Assembly (NCBI GenBank): GCA_029204225.1
Contig: CM055100.1
Location: forward strand, 28,534,649 to 28,598,648
Source: Diphasiastrum complanatum
Lineage: Eukaryota; Streptophyta; Lycopodiopsida; Lycopodiales; Lycopodiaceae
Direction of reading: 5' to 3'
DNA: 64,000 nt
Part shown: piece after piece, positions 24,360 through 36,413 of the stretch
Layout of the letters: the number at the start of each line of letters is the position of its first letter
Numbering within the stretch: position 1 is the stretch's first letter
Notes under the pieces: generated by a model
What the model was told of the DNA's origin: nothing
The model's input: the letters and a program-made list of their open reading frames with translations, nothing else
Database searches by the model: none
Position numbers and translations under genes: made by a program

Positions 24360-24680
24360 GTTCGAGTTGGATCAAGCAGGCTCAATAACACCTTGAGCGG
24401 CTCAACCGGCTAAAGGGGGAGTTGCGCCGCATGGCCACTTTGGCATAGTGCACGGCCATGGACCTGTCTCAGACCCTAGAGGGCTTGACATTCCACGAGA
24501 TCCTATTCATGGAGCCCTTCTGGGTTGATATGTAGTAGCTCATGGATGTCATGTGCCCCATGTATTCCATTCTGAGGCTTGTTAATCGCGAGGGGTGGGC
24601 CTCTTATATGAGTTCATGGACCGCATCGGTGAGTCGCTTCAACGTTCCGATTTGGACGCGGCCAGCTATACCTCCTTCCG
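24360..24680 (+). pseudogene. hAT transposase relic
   Basis: Translation gives FWVDM, MYSILRLVNREGWAS and traces of a following WTASV. These line up with FWRAAEE, IFRVLRLVDREG and MDRMGE of the hAT transposase at 60.3-60.5 kb, and the DNA also matches (GAGTTCATGGACCGCAT in both). It has two stops in a row and an indel. It is therefore an old relative of the transposon at the right end of the window. Confidence 0.7.
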
Positions 24681-24780
24681 TCTCAAGATATAGTAATAGT
24701 TTTTCCCAGCCAAATTCTGAACTAGTTCACAATACTAGCCAAAGTTTACACCAGTCTAGCAGTGACAAAACTGCCTGAGA

Positions 24781-25626
24781 AACATTTCTCAAGTCTTACA
24801 ATGTAGGAGGTTGTATAATTAGAAAATCACATAAAAGCTCCGAGTTGAGGAGAATATGCTCACATGTATCCATCCACAGTCGTACAACCGTATTAGAACA
24901 GGGGCATTATTGTGGGAACTACAAGTGTCTACACATATTCTCAGTTGTTATCCATGTCGCAACAAGTAGTCATTGCGAAGTTAGGTGACTCTAATTTTGT
25001 CCATATCATGCGTAAAAATTCGGACATTGTTTCAGCTCTACTCAATGTTACAAATCAATGCTTGAAAGTCAACAATTACATAAGTATGACTAAAGTAGAC
25101 AATTACATCTAGAATGGTTTTAAAGTTTGCCATTTCCCTTTTCAAAATGCTTGTCAGAACACCATCCCTTATCCTAAGTAACAACTTAGAGAACTATTTA
25201 ATCAAGAGAGTTACACCCTCAGGTAACCACTTAAAAAATCGAAAAAACAAAGACCGTGACTACGGAAAAACGAAGACTTACCATTAACCAGTAAAAACTA
25301 GAAGCAACTCAATAATACCAACACTAAACCTGAGTAAAAGGTAGCATCATAAAATTGTCATGAGTGGGGAACTTAAAGCCCGTCATCATATTGTCTTCAA
25401 TACGAAACTTAAAGCTCAACAAACTAGAGTATGCTAATAACAAAATGCTCATACGCGAGCAGTTTCTCTAAATTTGTAGGAACATAATGTTTAAATCAAA
25501 AGTTTTAGTAATTCAATGCATTCACAACCGTCCACGGTCACTGGCATCTCCTTTTCTTTTGGAATTGTGACAAGTACAAGTCAATACTAGTAGTAATGCC
25601 ACAGTAATAAATGTATTTGTGTGTGT

Positions 25627-25698
<72 letters not shown>

Positions 25699-26580
25699 TC
25701 TTTTTAAAAAGATAGGTTTAACTATTGAACTATGCTAACAAATCATACAAGTGATTTGTTTGAAATTAGTTAAAAGAAACAATTCGCAATGGTTGTGATA
25801 AGCTAATGCTTTCGACTATTTTGCAAAAAAAAAAATTGGCTAATTACATTTCACAAAAATGCAATAGTGCAACATCAAGCAACTGTTATCATTACAGTCA
25901 CGTCCCTTCAAAAAATATGTGATAACATGCAATATGAAGAAGCCACTATATCAAACTTGTAATTTGCTCCTCTTTGTAAAAATGTGTTACATGTTGTGAC
26001 TATGTTCAATTTTGCATATTGTGGAAAAACCAGAATATATCTGCAGGTTGTAAAAAATGCCAAGTATTCTAGCAAGCTAAAAAAATGTGCTTGTATTCAC
26101 ATTACCATTGATTTCAAAGATGTTTGAAATCCAATAGCCCAAGCATCCATTCTTGAGATTTGATGAAGTCATAAGTGTATACATGGACACCATCATAGCA
26201 ACACCTTCAAAAAATTTGAGCTTGCTAGGTCTCATGTGCCCAATCCACATGAATTCATGCTCTATCCTATGCTTGTAATGCCATATCCACACAATTCTAT
26301 TGTGATTTCATGGAAATCCTTGTGTCTTATACTTCTTTTGGATATGCTATCATGAATGCTTTGTACTACTCTTGCCTGTCACTTTAATTCTATTGTTATG
26401 AATATTAGCTTGGGTTTGGCACTGACATGAGACTAGCAAGCTCAACATAGTGCTTGATAATAATAAAATTTATTTGCACTCTATATACCTCTTCCTTGGA
26501 TGATCAACAAGTCCCCAAGTAACGCTTTCCATTATGTAGTAGGTAATGGCCATTGCCATAAATAATTTGGGACCCAACAG
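24781..26580. other. Non-coding stretch around the TG repeat
   Basis: No gene, RNA gene or transposon end was recognised on either strand apart from the microsatellite. Confidence 0.4.
25619..25696 (+). repeat. (TG)n microsatellite
   Basis: About 38 TG units with one interruption (TATG near the start). Confidence 0.97.
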
Positions 26581-26650
26581 CGAGTGGTGGAGGTCACGAG
26601 CTGTCCGGAGACCAATGGACCATTACCTCAAGTAATTGACAGTTCGGCTG

Positions 26651-26652
<2 letters not shown>

Positions 26653-26728
<76 letters not shown>
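26653..26728 (+). repeat. (TC)n microsatellite
   Basis: About 38 uninterrupted TC units. The Ser-Leu and Arg-Glu open frames through it are artefacts of the repeat. Confidence 0.97.
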
Positions 26729-26729
<1 letters not shown>

Positions 26730-26732
<3 letters not shown>

Positions 26733-28200
26733 GATGACGTGTTGGGCATGGGATTGCTCAATGGCTCCCAACCAGGATCAACCCTACCACAAAGAGCCAA
26801 TTAGATTTCCAGTCTATAATCAAACAGACTTACAACTATAGTCAGAAGTCCGATCCTTGAATCGAATTCGCTGTATCATTAGAATCTAAATTGGATCAAA
26901 AACTTATTGGAGAAATAGAAGATGTAGGAGGCCATTTATATTTTTAATATTCCTAGAAAAAAGTCATAGAAGCAACCATTCTTTCAAGTTGCCACCAACC
27001 ATGCATAGACCACCCTATTTGGTTCATAAACCTATTCTACATGCTCCCTTGTATTTTCATAAAGTTTTCCATTTTCAATTGCAAGTGCTTAACTTGTGAT
27101 TTCCAGATCTTTGTTATCATCTGGCAATCTGTGTTCATTGGTGTATTGCATAAACTTCTCTTGCTGCTCTTATTTATAAGTTCGTCTCCACTCATGAATC
27201 AAATTCATGTTATTGATGAAGTAGACGATTAGTTTTATGAGCAATACTATGTCGATATTTCTGCCCTTCAAACTCTTCTTATGAAGCAAAGTGCAAATTT
27301 TCTCTTTTGAGATATGCACAAAAGCCTCTCCTAAGAACATTGAACTGTTTAAGGGAGAGCTTGATCTCACTCCACAATTTTTTTTAAGCTTGGGTTGGCA
27401 ATTAATGATAGTTATAAAAATGGGGTGTTTGGGGGATGTTAGAGAGGAGTTAATAGGTGGCTACGTCCATAGTGTGAGCGATCAATATTTTTCTTCTGGT
27501 GGGCTTCGTGCATAGATCAAGCACTCTTGGCATAGCATGTTTAGATGGGAATGTTAAAATATAAGTTGCAACCTTTTTAACCATTTTCCATGCAGTCCTG
27601 GATTGCTGAGATGGGTACAAGGTAGCTTTCTTACCTGAATAGATTCCTATATAATTTGTTGGTGGGCTCACATATTCTCAACTAATTAAGTATTGAAACT
27701 CTTACCAATCTTTCACATATACCTCACATATTCCCAATTGACAAAATATTGAAGCTCCTAGCAATCTTTCACTCATATGTAGCTCATCATTGCCCTAAGC
27801 TTTGTTGCAACCCTTATCTTCAGGTCATAATTAACTACAGAGAGATTTTTTCAGGCAATGGCCAACTACAGATTAGTAGTAGTTACGAATCTATTACATG
27901 TACAAATCTTAAAGTTAACACAAAGCTAAGTGAGTATAAAAACCAGCACAGAATTATGCTCTATGTCCTAACTCCTACCAATTACGTATCACAAAGAAAT
28001 TACATCTCACAAAGAACAAACTCCAGAGTAACCAATCAACTGATTATTGAGCTTTGGATTAGTGATGGATTTGCTTGAAGCTAAACATTGCATTTTTTGC
28101 CTACATTATTAAATTTAACCAAAAACAATTGCATTTTATACAACACTCTGGAACTGAACTATCAAACCACATGTTTTTCAAATAGAATTTGTCTTCAGTT
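26730..28200. other. Downstream of RBM28-like gene; no gene seen
   Basis: AT-rich DNA with no recognisable coding or structural feature. A short repeated phrase about CTCACATATTC near 27667 and 27723 is a minor local duplication. Confidence 0.4.
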
Positions 28201-28663
28201 CGTATAGTTTCAAACAGAAACCCGTTCCGACCCAAAAGGGTCGGAACGTACAGTACGTTCCGAAACGTACTGGGTCGAAACTTTTTTTTTTCAATATAAA
28301 GAACAATTCAAAACATTACTCTATGGCCGACACTCAGGCTCGTGAATATTACGGCAAGCTCTATTATATACTAACAGATGGCAAATTGCTTACCACTTAC
28401 TTGTGCTATTACTGAACATAAAGACTTGTGGAAACTGTCAAGAACACCTCTACAGATTAGCAGGAAAGGACACAAATACCATTAGCATAAAGAACATCTG
28501 AAAGTAGCAATAAGTGTCAATAAATTGATGACTCTACAACAAAGAAAGCACGGAACTGGATGGTTGTCTCAATCGCGCATGTCTGGATCGTTGTCTACTG
28601 CATGTCTCAATCGCGCATTTCTGTTGGAATATCAATCCACACTCTAGAGAAAACTATCAACCA

Positions 28664-28728
28664 GGGCAGATAGCTCAGTGGTAGAGCATCCCATCCGGTA
28701 TGAGGGAGGTCCTGGGTTCGAATCCTAG
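28664..28728 (+). other. Truncated tRNA-like sequence in LTR
   Basis: Starts GGGCAGATAGCTCAGTGG and keeps perfect A box (TAGCTCAGTGG) and B box (GGTTCGAATCC) but loses the 3' acceptor strand at the rearrangement junction. Confidence 0.75.
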
Positions 28729-28915
28729 GACCTCTAGAGATTCGAACCCAGGACCTCTAGAGTGTGGATTGATATTCAAGCCACACTTGGTTGGAGTCCT
28801 AGCTGTCATCTCTGCCCCACAACTTGGGCCACCTAACCATGGCTTTGACACCATGACTTGTTAGGTCTAACTTGGCTCTGATACCATGTTAGAAATCCAT
28901 AAATCATAATATGGA

Positions 28916-28988
28916 TGGACAGACTAGGATTTGAACCCAGGACCTCCCTCATACCGGATGGGATGCTCTACCACTGAGCTATCCGCCC
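28916..28988 (-). other. tRNA-like sequence in LTR (73 nt)
   Basis: Same 73-nt unit as at 51557-51629: 7-bp acceptor stem, D arm GCTC/GAGC, T arm CTGGG/CCTAG, discriminator A. The anticodon stem has a mismatch and position 33 is C, so it is unlikely to be a working translational tRNA. A and B boxes are present. Confidence 0.75.
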
Positions 28989-29658
28989 TGTTTGATAGTT
29001 CTCTCTAGAGTGTGGATTGATATTCCAACAATTTCTATCCCTCGATGGTTGTCATCTTGAAAACCATGTCAGGTGATGGCATTGTGTGCAGTCATCACAC
29101 ATTTCTGGATGGTTATCAACCAATGGGATCTCCACTCAGTATCGCTGATTTTCTTTGTTAAAAGAATACGGTTTTTTTAAATAATTTTTTTAATCAGGTT
29201 CCGAAACAGAACGCGGGCAACTAAGAATGGTGACTGGTGAAGTAAAAGAAATCCAATTCATTAAAATGAGTCACGACCACTAAGTGAATCTGTAAGCGTT
29301 ATGCCTATGTAATAGGCATGAATCTGCAAACTTTCTGCTCACGAAACATGTGCAAAAAAGATGCTATTAAATGCACAATGCAGTTCTTCTCTCAGATATT
29401 CTGAGATTAACTGATAGCATGAAGTCAATCTTACAATATTTGCCCAAAAGAAAATACCTTCGGTAACATGCTTCTTCTTTAAACATGTCATAGAGCAATC
29501 CCATACATAAAAAAGTATATGGCATTGCAAGATACATCAAATGAAATTTATAAACTTGATTTCTGTGAAAGCTCAAAACTTATATTTTAATCAAGCCACA
29601 CAAATTACAATTTAGATCTAGAACCCCTACAATGAAACAACAGTAGATAATTTGCATG

Positions 29659-30621
29659 CTAGTCAAACCATCGTTTTAGATTTTCTGATGTCCTCTTCAA
29701 ACCCCCAATGCCATTACCAGGATTCTTTGTGCCTGGAGTATGTGAAAAATATTTGGAGCGATATTCTGTGACTAATTTATCAAGTTTATCTTCCAACTTG
29801 GAGGCAGTTGCTTTCCTGTGATCTTTCTTTCTTGATGCTTTCTTTGAAGGCTCCGAGACATTTTCAGCAGTCTGGTTGTCTTTGCCCTGAAAATACAGTT
29901 CGAGTCAGAGCCAAGTTTGATACTGAAGTCTCATCTGTGCGATACAAGTAAATCATAGGAAACTTGATGATATCAGAAACCTATGACAGCGAACCATTTA
30001 AGTATCTGTTGCCAAAGAGTGCCACAGGTTACTCATTTTGTTGATGTGGCTCATATTGTATCAGTTAACAAGACAAATAAGTATAAATGGCTGATCTCTG
30101 CACCTGTGAAGTGTAGGCTTTTGCTGGAGGTGGTCCTTTTCCGTTGTCCAGAGCAGGTCCATTTCTTGGCATATTATTCTTTATCCTCTTTTTCCCGTGA
30201 GATATCAATCTATCTGCCTGGCTCAAACCCTTGACATCTTTTAATGAAAGTGTATCGCTTATACCTATGCTATTGGAAGAGTTACTTTCCACCTTTCTTT
30301 TTTTGGAAAATGACCTGTTCTTCGGTGATTTTTTGCTTGATAGAGGATTTTCAGGACCTGGCGTGCTACTCTTACTCCTTTTAGGTGTCTTGCCTATCAC
30401 TTCAGGTTCATGACCTGAAACTCTGTCCCCAGTGTCAGTGTGATCCTTACTCTGTACCTGTTTGTCTATTTTTTTCTTTTGCAACCCAGTCTGTTTGATA
30501 TTCATGCCATTTCTATGATTGTTGGTTTTAGCTGAAGCCAGCCGAGATGCACGTTCACGCAACTTCAACGTATTCTCAATTGCAAACTCCACGATTGGAC
30601 GCCGTTCCGTTCCAAACACAT
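29659..30621 (-). CDS. RBM28: RBM28-like, C-terminal tail (two exons)
   Basis: Exon 30621-30104 starts VFGTERRPIVEFAIENTLKL, closing RRM4, then is Lys/Ser/Arg-rich with several nuclear-localisation-like basic runs. The last exon 29886-29659 holds KLEDKLDKLVTEYRSKYF and ends KRWFD then TAG, matching the conserved RBM28 C-terminus. Confidence 0.92.
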
Positions 30622-33600
30622 CTGGCACAAGGCACACAAATATTAACATATAGAGCTAAGGCTGAGGCTGCTCAAGCACAAAAGACGGTTGTCATTATAA
30701 AACCCCAAGGTTAGGGATAAAAATAAGGGAACAGTCGTCAATCGCAGTGTAAAAAGTAATACCAGGATTATTGTTCAGCACACGCAGAGCAACCAATGCA
30801 TGCTGGTGTTCACTGAACTCAACAAAACCAGCTCCACGAGACTTCTCACCTTCTCGAAGGATTTTTACCTGCATGTTGTTTTTGCAAAGATGCATAAACG
30901 GCTAGAACTTACTAAGCAATACAAATTTCAAATGATAATTGAAACTAGAATCATTGGCTCTTTGAAAATGGAATACGGCTTCAAAAAATTGAAAATAATC
31001 ATGAAAGACAACCTATATAAGCATTTTTTCTCGAAAAAATGTATTGCACAGAAGCTGACATTGGTTTCTGGGAAGATGAGCCAACACTATCAGTCAAAAA
31101 TCATAATAGAGCAACTCTACTTTGATCTCTATGAAAAAGAGCCATATCCCATTCTACCTGCACTCAGCTGTTGCTAGGAGACAATAATCGCTTAACATCA
31201 AAAGTGGTACAAGACAAGAATTACGATCATGTTGGTTGACTACAAAAAATGGACATCTACATAACAGTGATGAAAGAACTATGTATTCATAGCATTGCAA
31301 GTTTACCAGGATTTATAACACAACATCAACTCGAAGCTACAAATTTTCAAACTAAAGAGGTAAATCCTTTCATGGTGAAAGTGTATCATAATTTACATAC
31401 ACGTGCTACATATTGAACAAAGGTTGTTCATTCTCCTCATTACTCTGGAGTGTTTTTTCTTAAATTGTTTGTTATATATGAATTATATATTAATATTCAA
31501 TTTGTTTTGATTCTAAAAAATTAGTTTGCATATGTGACAATTACTTCTGATCAAGCAACCATGTTTAAAATATTGTAGTTAAATGGTACATATTCATTTT
31601 TTAGAATCATGTTCATTAGGCGAAGTTGAGACTGAGGAGCATTTTTCTTAGATGTCCTGATTACTATGAGATAAGCGGTCAATATAACTGCTTGTTCAGA
31701 GAGTCAGCTACTACTTTATGTTCTCACATTACCTATGAGGACCCTCCATGTGTAGCTCTTATGATAACTGAGATGTCCTTCGGCTGATGAGGATACTCCT
31801 ATTCCTATGAGAGATCGATATTGTGATCAGCGACAGTGTACAGCATCCCACCTCCCTGATACTCGTGCCTCCAGAGGCCCCATGAGGGCTCCTATTCGGA
31901 GACCCTGTCCCAGTCGGCACTAGAGTATGACACACATTCGACATCAACGCGTCTCTACTGCACCGGCCTCTCTGATTCTATCAAAGCACCCACATCACAG
32001 CCTTTTTCGGCCATATCAGCTAACATATCATCGGCTACACATAGTCATGGCAACATATTTCTGATGGAGTTGATGCTTCATTTTCCCAAAGTTGCAGTTA
32101 TAAAAAGTGAAGCTTCTTCCCAAATCGCTACTTCAGCTAAAATTTAGCAGCTCGAAAGTTAGGTGGAACAACACCATACGGCTGTCCAATCGTGGGCAGA
32201 TGGATGGCTCAGGAGTAGGGGCACCAGCCCCTTTGCGATGAGCCATTTTAAATCTGAGGGATATCGGCAAAAGGGCAATGGAACTAACAAATCTGCTAGA
32301 CAGCAATGCCACAGGTCCGTTGGACAGAGGACAGGTACACAGCAGTCCGCAAACTTTTTTATCAAATCTCTATCCCAGCAAGCCTTGAAAACATAAAAGA
32401 ATCCATTTACCTTATCTTAGAAAAACGCAGTTAAGCCAGTAGAGCAGAAGTTAATTCAGTTGTTGCCTTCTCAAAGAAAGTGATCACAGAACTCCAAAAA
32501 GAAAGAAAGAAAACTTACATTGGCAAGCACCTCCAACAGAACTAACTATTAACAAAGATTAGCAGTGCACTGAAAAAATAGAAACCAGGATGCAAATCAC
32601 AAAGCCTACCTGTTTGATAATTGGTTTTTGTTTGCTAGCACGCGACATAACTGCTTCAATGAAAAGCTTTTTCACTTCTTTCTCAGTCGTGGTCTTTGGT
32701 AAGTTATGAATAGCCAATCTCGTCGTTGAAACATGAAAATTTGGACTGCGTAACTTCGTGGCTTTCTCACTCTCCAATCTGAAAGAAGAACCCCAAAAAA
32801 AAAACTTAAAAGAGATCAACTTCATAGACCCTGATCAATACTAAAAACATAAGAAGATTCAAATCATTGCAGATACATTAGCACCTCCTTAGGCCTTAAA
32901 ACCCGTGTTGTCATGTGTTATTGCACGTATACACCAGATGGTTTGGGCCCTCGGGACCCTCCACATTTATTAGATACTTTCATTGTTAGCATCATTGTTG
33001 AGACCCTGATGGTGTGTCATCAAACATTATCAATAGGCCATAAGGCCTCATTGTTAGTTGTCTTAGACTAATTGCTTAGATCATGGAGTACAGATTAGTT
33101 GATGACTTCATATTACATATGGTCGCTTACTTACTACGGAGAAAATTGGAGGTAAAAATCAAAAGTAGGGCTTTCTCCTCAAAACCTTGCAAGATGAGAC
33201 CAAGAATTGTAGTACCCACAAAACATAGATCATTGAAGCAGGTACAAAAATTTCACCCAGATTCGGCCTTCTAAACAGGATGCTCTGATACCAAGTCACA
33301 AGCCAATTTATGTAACAACATTGTTAGAGTCTCAAAGAAATGTAATCAAGATGATCAAATAGATGCACAGCAATAACAAGTTATAGCAAATCAAGGCCAA
33401 TCCAGTTGACTACTATATGAATGGCTTAGGATGCAAACTAAATGGTCATTTGTCAAATAATCATCAGTAACTACACAGGGTCAGAATACTGCCACACACC
33501 CAAGTAATTGCTAATTATATACCTAAGATAGTCTTTTTATGGCCAGCTATGACAAGTTCACCACTGATGTCTTTAAGGCATTACTAGTTCTACACATATT

Positions 33601-36370
33601 CTCACATTTATAGAACGGTGGTCTTTCCATTCATTGTCGCATGGCTTTAAATATCCTTCTGCAATTCTATTAAATGCAAAATTATGTGCATAAGAGTTGA
33701 CTCTATTTTGTCTGGGTTACGGACACGGTTTCATACATCTCTGATATACAGTTCCATGAGTACCCACTTACTTTTGGGACTCACAACTTCTGAACCCCCC
33801 CTTTCTGGAGATGAGAATTTTGAATTCGAAATGCACTAATGTGGGCACCCAACAAGAAGGCCACTTTTGGAACCTTCCAGGATGCTCCTGAATAAGTATA
33901 AATAGGTGCCAGAAACTTTCATATTGTCAGATTATTGAGTTTGGTGTCTTGAGCTCATTATAGGGGAGTTCCATTTTCTGGGGATCTTATTTGGAAATCC
34001 ACCTAAGCTATCAACAACATTGCCTTTCATTAAGTCTCCTTAGGTGCAGAATGCTTTGTGGATGCTATTGCGACTTTTGTAATTCATTTCATGCCAATAT
34101 CTATAATTGAGCTACAAGTCCTATAGCACACATAAGTTTCAGGTCTATGGTGCCATAAATTCTATAGGCTTCACTGACACCTTTATTATGGTATTGATTA
34201 CCATGCTAAGGTCAATGTAGTTTTCATATGGCATTCTTGGTCCATCTTTATAGAAAGACTCTGCATAAATCATTCTGTCATGGTCATAACTAGGGCTAGA
34301 AACCTACTTATCAAAGTGTAAAAGTCAATATGGTGACACTTTTTACTAAGATCGATACCACATAGAAATACCTTGACTGGCTCCTTCAAAGAAAGCTAAA
34401 TAAGACCTACTTATCAAAGCGTAAAAGTCAATATGGTGATACTTTTTATCAAGCTCCATAGCACAGAAATACCTTGACAGGCTCCTGCAAGGAAAGCTAA
34501 AGTATGTGCACTTCTTGAATTTTGTAAAGTGGCCTATAATTCTCAAATTAATTAAATTTTGTTTCCTTCAAAAGGTTCAAAAGAGGGAGGTAATTCTACG
34601 GCAGCGGGCTTCAAAAGAATGAGAGTAAAGAGCCATCTCTCTTGACAGCTAAATGTTCAAACACGTTGTCTAGCTTAGAGTAGCATAGAGAAGAAAGCAA
34701 GTTAATGTAGGAATCCAGAATCAAGACTATTCATTAACACAAAGTATTCTCAAAGAGAAGAGAGCGATGGTTAAATGACCCTCTTGTAGAAACTTGTGGG
34801 CAGCCAATATGAACAATAGATTGCTTAACAAAAGTGTCTCATACAAATGAATGGTTACATATAAGTAGTCCAAGATGGCTATCTACCTTCATGACTGTTG
34901 GCTGTCCAATAACTTGACTAATGGCTATCTAGCTACCATAAGTTACATAAAATAATTAAGTACCCCAAATAACAAGTTAGGTACTTAATTCACATGTATA
35001 GGCCCCTAGTGGACCCACGAGTCCCTACAAGTTAGTTTCATACTAACTTGGGCCTAAAATATAAATGACCATGGTTACACAAATCTCGACCTTTTGGGTC
35101 ATAGTAACCTATGGCTTCTACATCATTTACATTTATTATTCTAACAGTCAAGGCAAGTTGTGGATCCTGTTAACCCATTTTATTGTCTCAAATTCCCATT
35201 TTATTGTCCCAAATTGAGGCATTGGCACTTTCGCCATAGCTAATAGACAAGCTTGCAAATTTCCACAATTTCATCCTTTCCATTCATCACTTGCTGAACC
35301 TTTAGTGCTAGATTCATGTTGCTATTATTATCAAAAGAAAAAACTCTCACACTATTACAATATATTAATGGATATGCTATGTTAATAAAAACCTCTAGGT
35401 TACTTTGACCCAAAAGGTCTAGATTTGTGTAACCATTGGTTATTTCATTTAGGCCATTTTTAAGTTAAACTTGGGCCCCCATGTAAAAACTCGTGGGTCC
35501 ATGGGCCTTGTTAATAAAAGACCCAAACTTAGAAGTAGGGGTTTGCTGGTTTTTTATTAAGTAGCTTGTTGGTGAAGTTAGGTTAGACCTAATGTTGCTT
35601 GTAGAAGAAGTTTCCTTTCAAATATCTGCCAAAAATTTGTCTATGCGCTGGATATGGGGTACCTCGGTGGAGTCACGGTATTGAATAATGTTGGTGATCT
35701 GTTGCTCCTGTGTAACAATTTTCGCTTGTAGTTTCGCAATGTGTTCCTCAAGTCGAGCCACTGTTCTTAAAAGAAATTGTATTTCTTGAAAAAATGTCAA
35801 GCCGTTTTCCCATCCTGGAGTCCGTGGAACAGGTGTCTAGGTTGTTAGGGATGCGTAAGCATTGGGGTGGGGAGTGAGGGAAAAGGGATCTACTTGTTTC
35901 GGTGCAGGTACGGTAGCAGGCGGTGTAGCAGGGGGAACAGCAGGTGCAGGAACGGGGTCAATAGCAGAGGGTGTAGCTGAAACAGTAGGATCAACGATGG
36001 AGGCAGAGGCAGGGTGCGGAACAGTAGGATCAGCAATGGAGGCAGGGTGCGGAACAGTAGGATCAGCAATGGAGGCAGGGTGCGGAACAGTAGGATCAGC
36101 GATGGAGGCAGGGTGCGGAACAATAGGATCAGCGACGGAGGCAAGGTGCGGATCCGCTATGGCAACAGGGCGTGGTTCATGAGCAAGGCGCACTGGAGGA
36201 TGGGGGGAGTTACCTCCCCCTCGCTTGCGTGGAGCCATGTGGAGATGGAGCGCTCCACGATCAGCCCGCAATCAGGCTCAGCCAGCGATCGCAGCACCAA
36301 TGATGGCAGCCACAGGCAGCAGCAGTTAGCAGCGCGCGCCATCGCCCAGTGTGACCAGCACCCATCGCGC

Positions 36371-36413
<43 letters not shown>

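Larger units (their letters stand above)
28622..29030. mobile_element. Fold-back copy of the tRNA-bearing TRIM
   Basis: Both outer ends start with the same LTR sequence read inward, TGTTGGAATATCAATCC, one on each strand, so the element has about 106-bp terminal inverted repeats. It is flanked by a perfect 5-bp duplication ATTTC (28617-28621 and 29031-29035). The minus-strand part (from 29030) holds a full LTR ending TTTCTAACA, the primer-binding site TGGTATCAGAGCC, the same short interior as the copy at 51.3 kb, and a scrap of the second LTR. The plus-strand part is an LTR cut after its tRNA-like B box. Around 28715-28765 the junction is a set of inverted scraps of CCTGGGTTCGAAT. The copy integrated with two U3-type ends. 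Confidence 0.85.
28203..29226. mobile_element. Possible hAT-type MITE with hairpin end
   Basis: The left side carries a perfect 11-bp inverted pair, CGTTCCGACCC and GGGTCGGAACG with an AAAA loop, plus ACGTAC/GTACGT pairs (28223-28277). The right side, read inward on the minus strand, begins CTTAGTTGCCCGCGTTC, which resembles the CATAGATGC ends of the elements at 45.2 and 58.35 kb. No 8-bp target duplication was found, so ends are approximate. The folded TRIM at 28622 would be nested inside it. Confidence 0.35.

Noticed and set aside
26584-26841. Open frames of Ser-Leu or Arg-Glu repeats over the TC repeat (also at 55530-55911 and 62183-62431)
   Set aside because: They are simply translations of dinucleotide microsatellites on either strand, with no conserved flank.
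35837-35839. Reassigned or read-through TAG (also in the hAT transposase)
   Set aside because: The RBM28-like gene uses TAG as its normal stop and the Copia copy has TAA and TAG lesions, so ordinary decay explains the stops.
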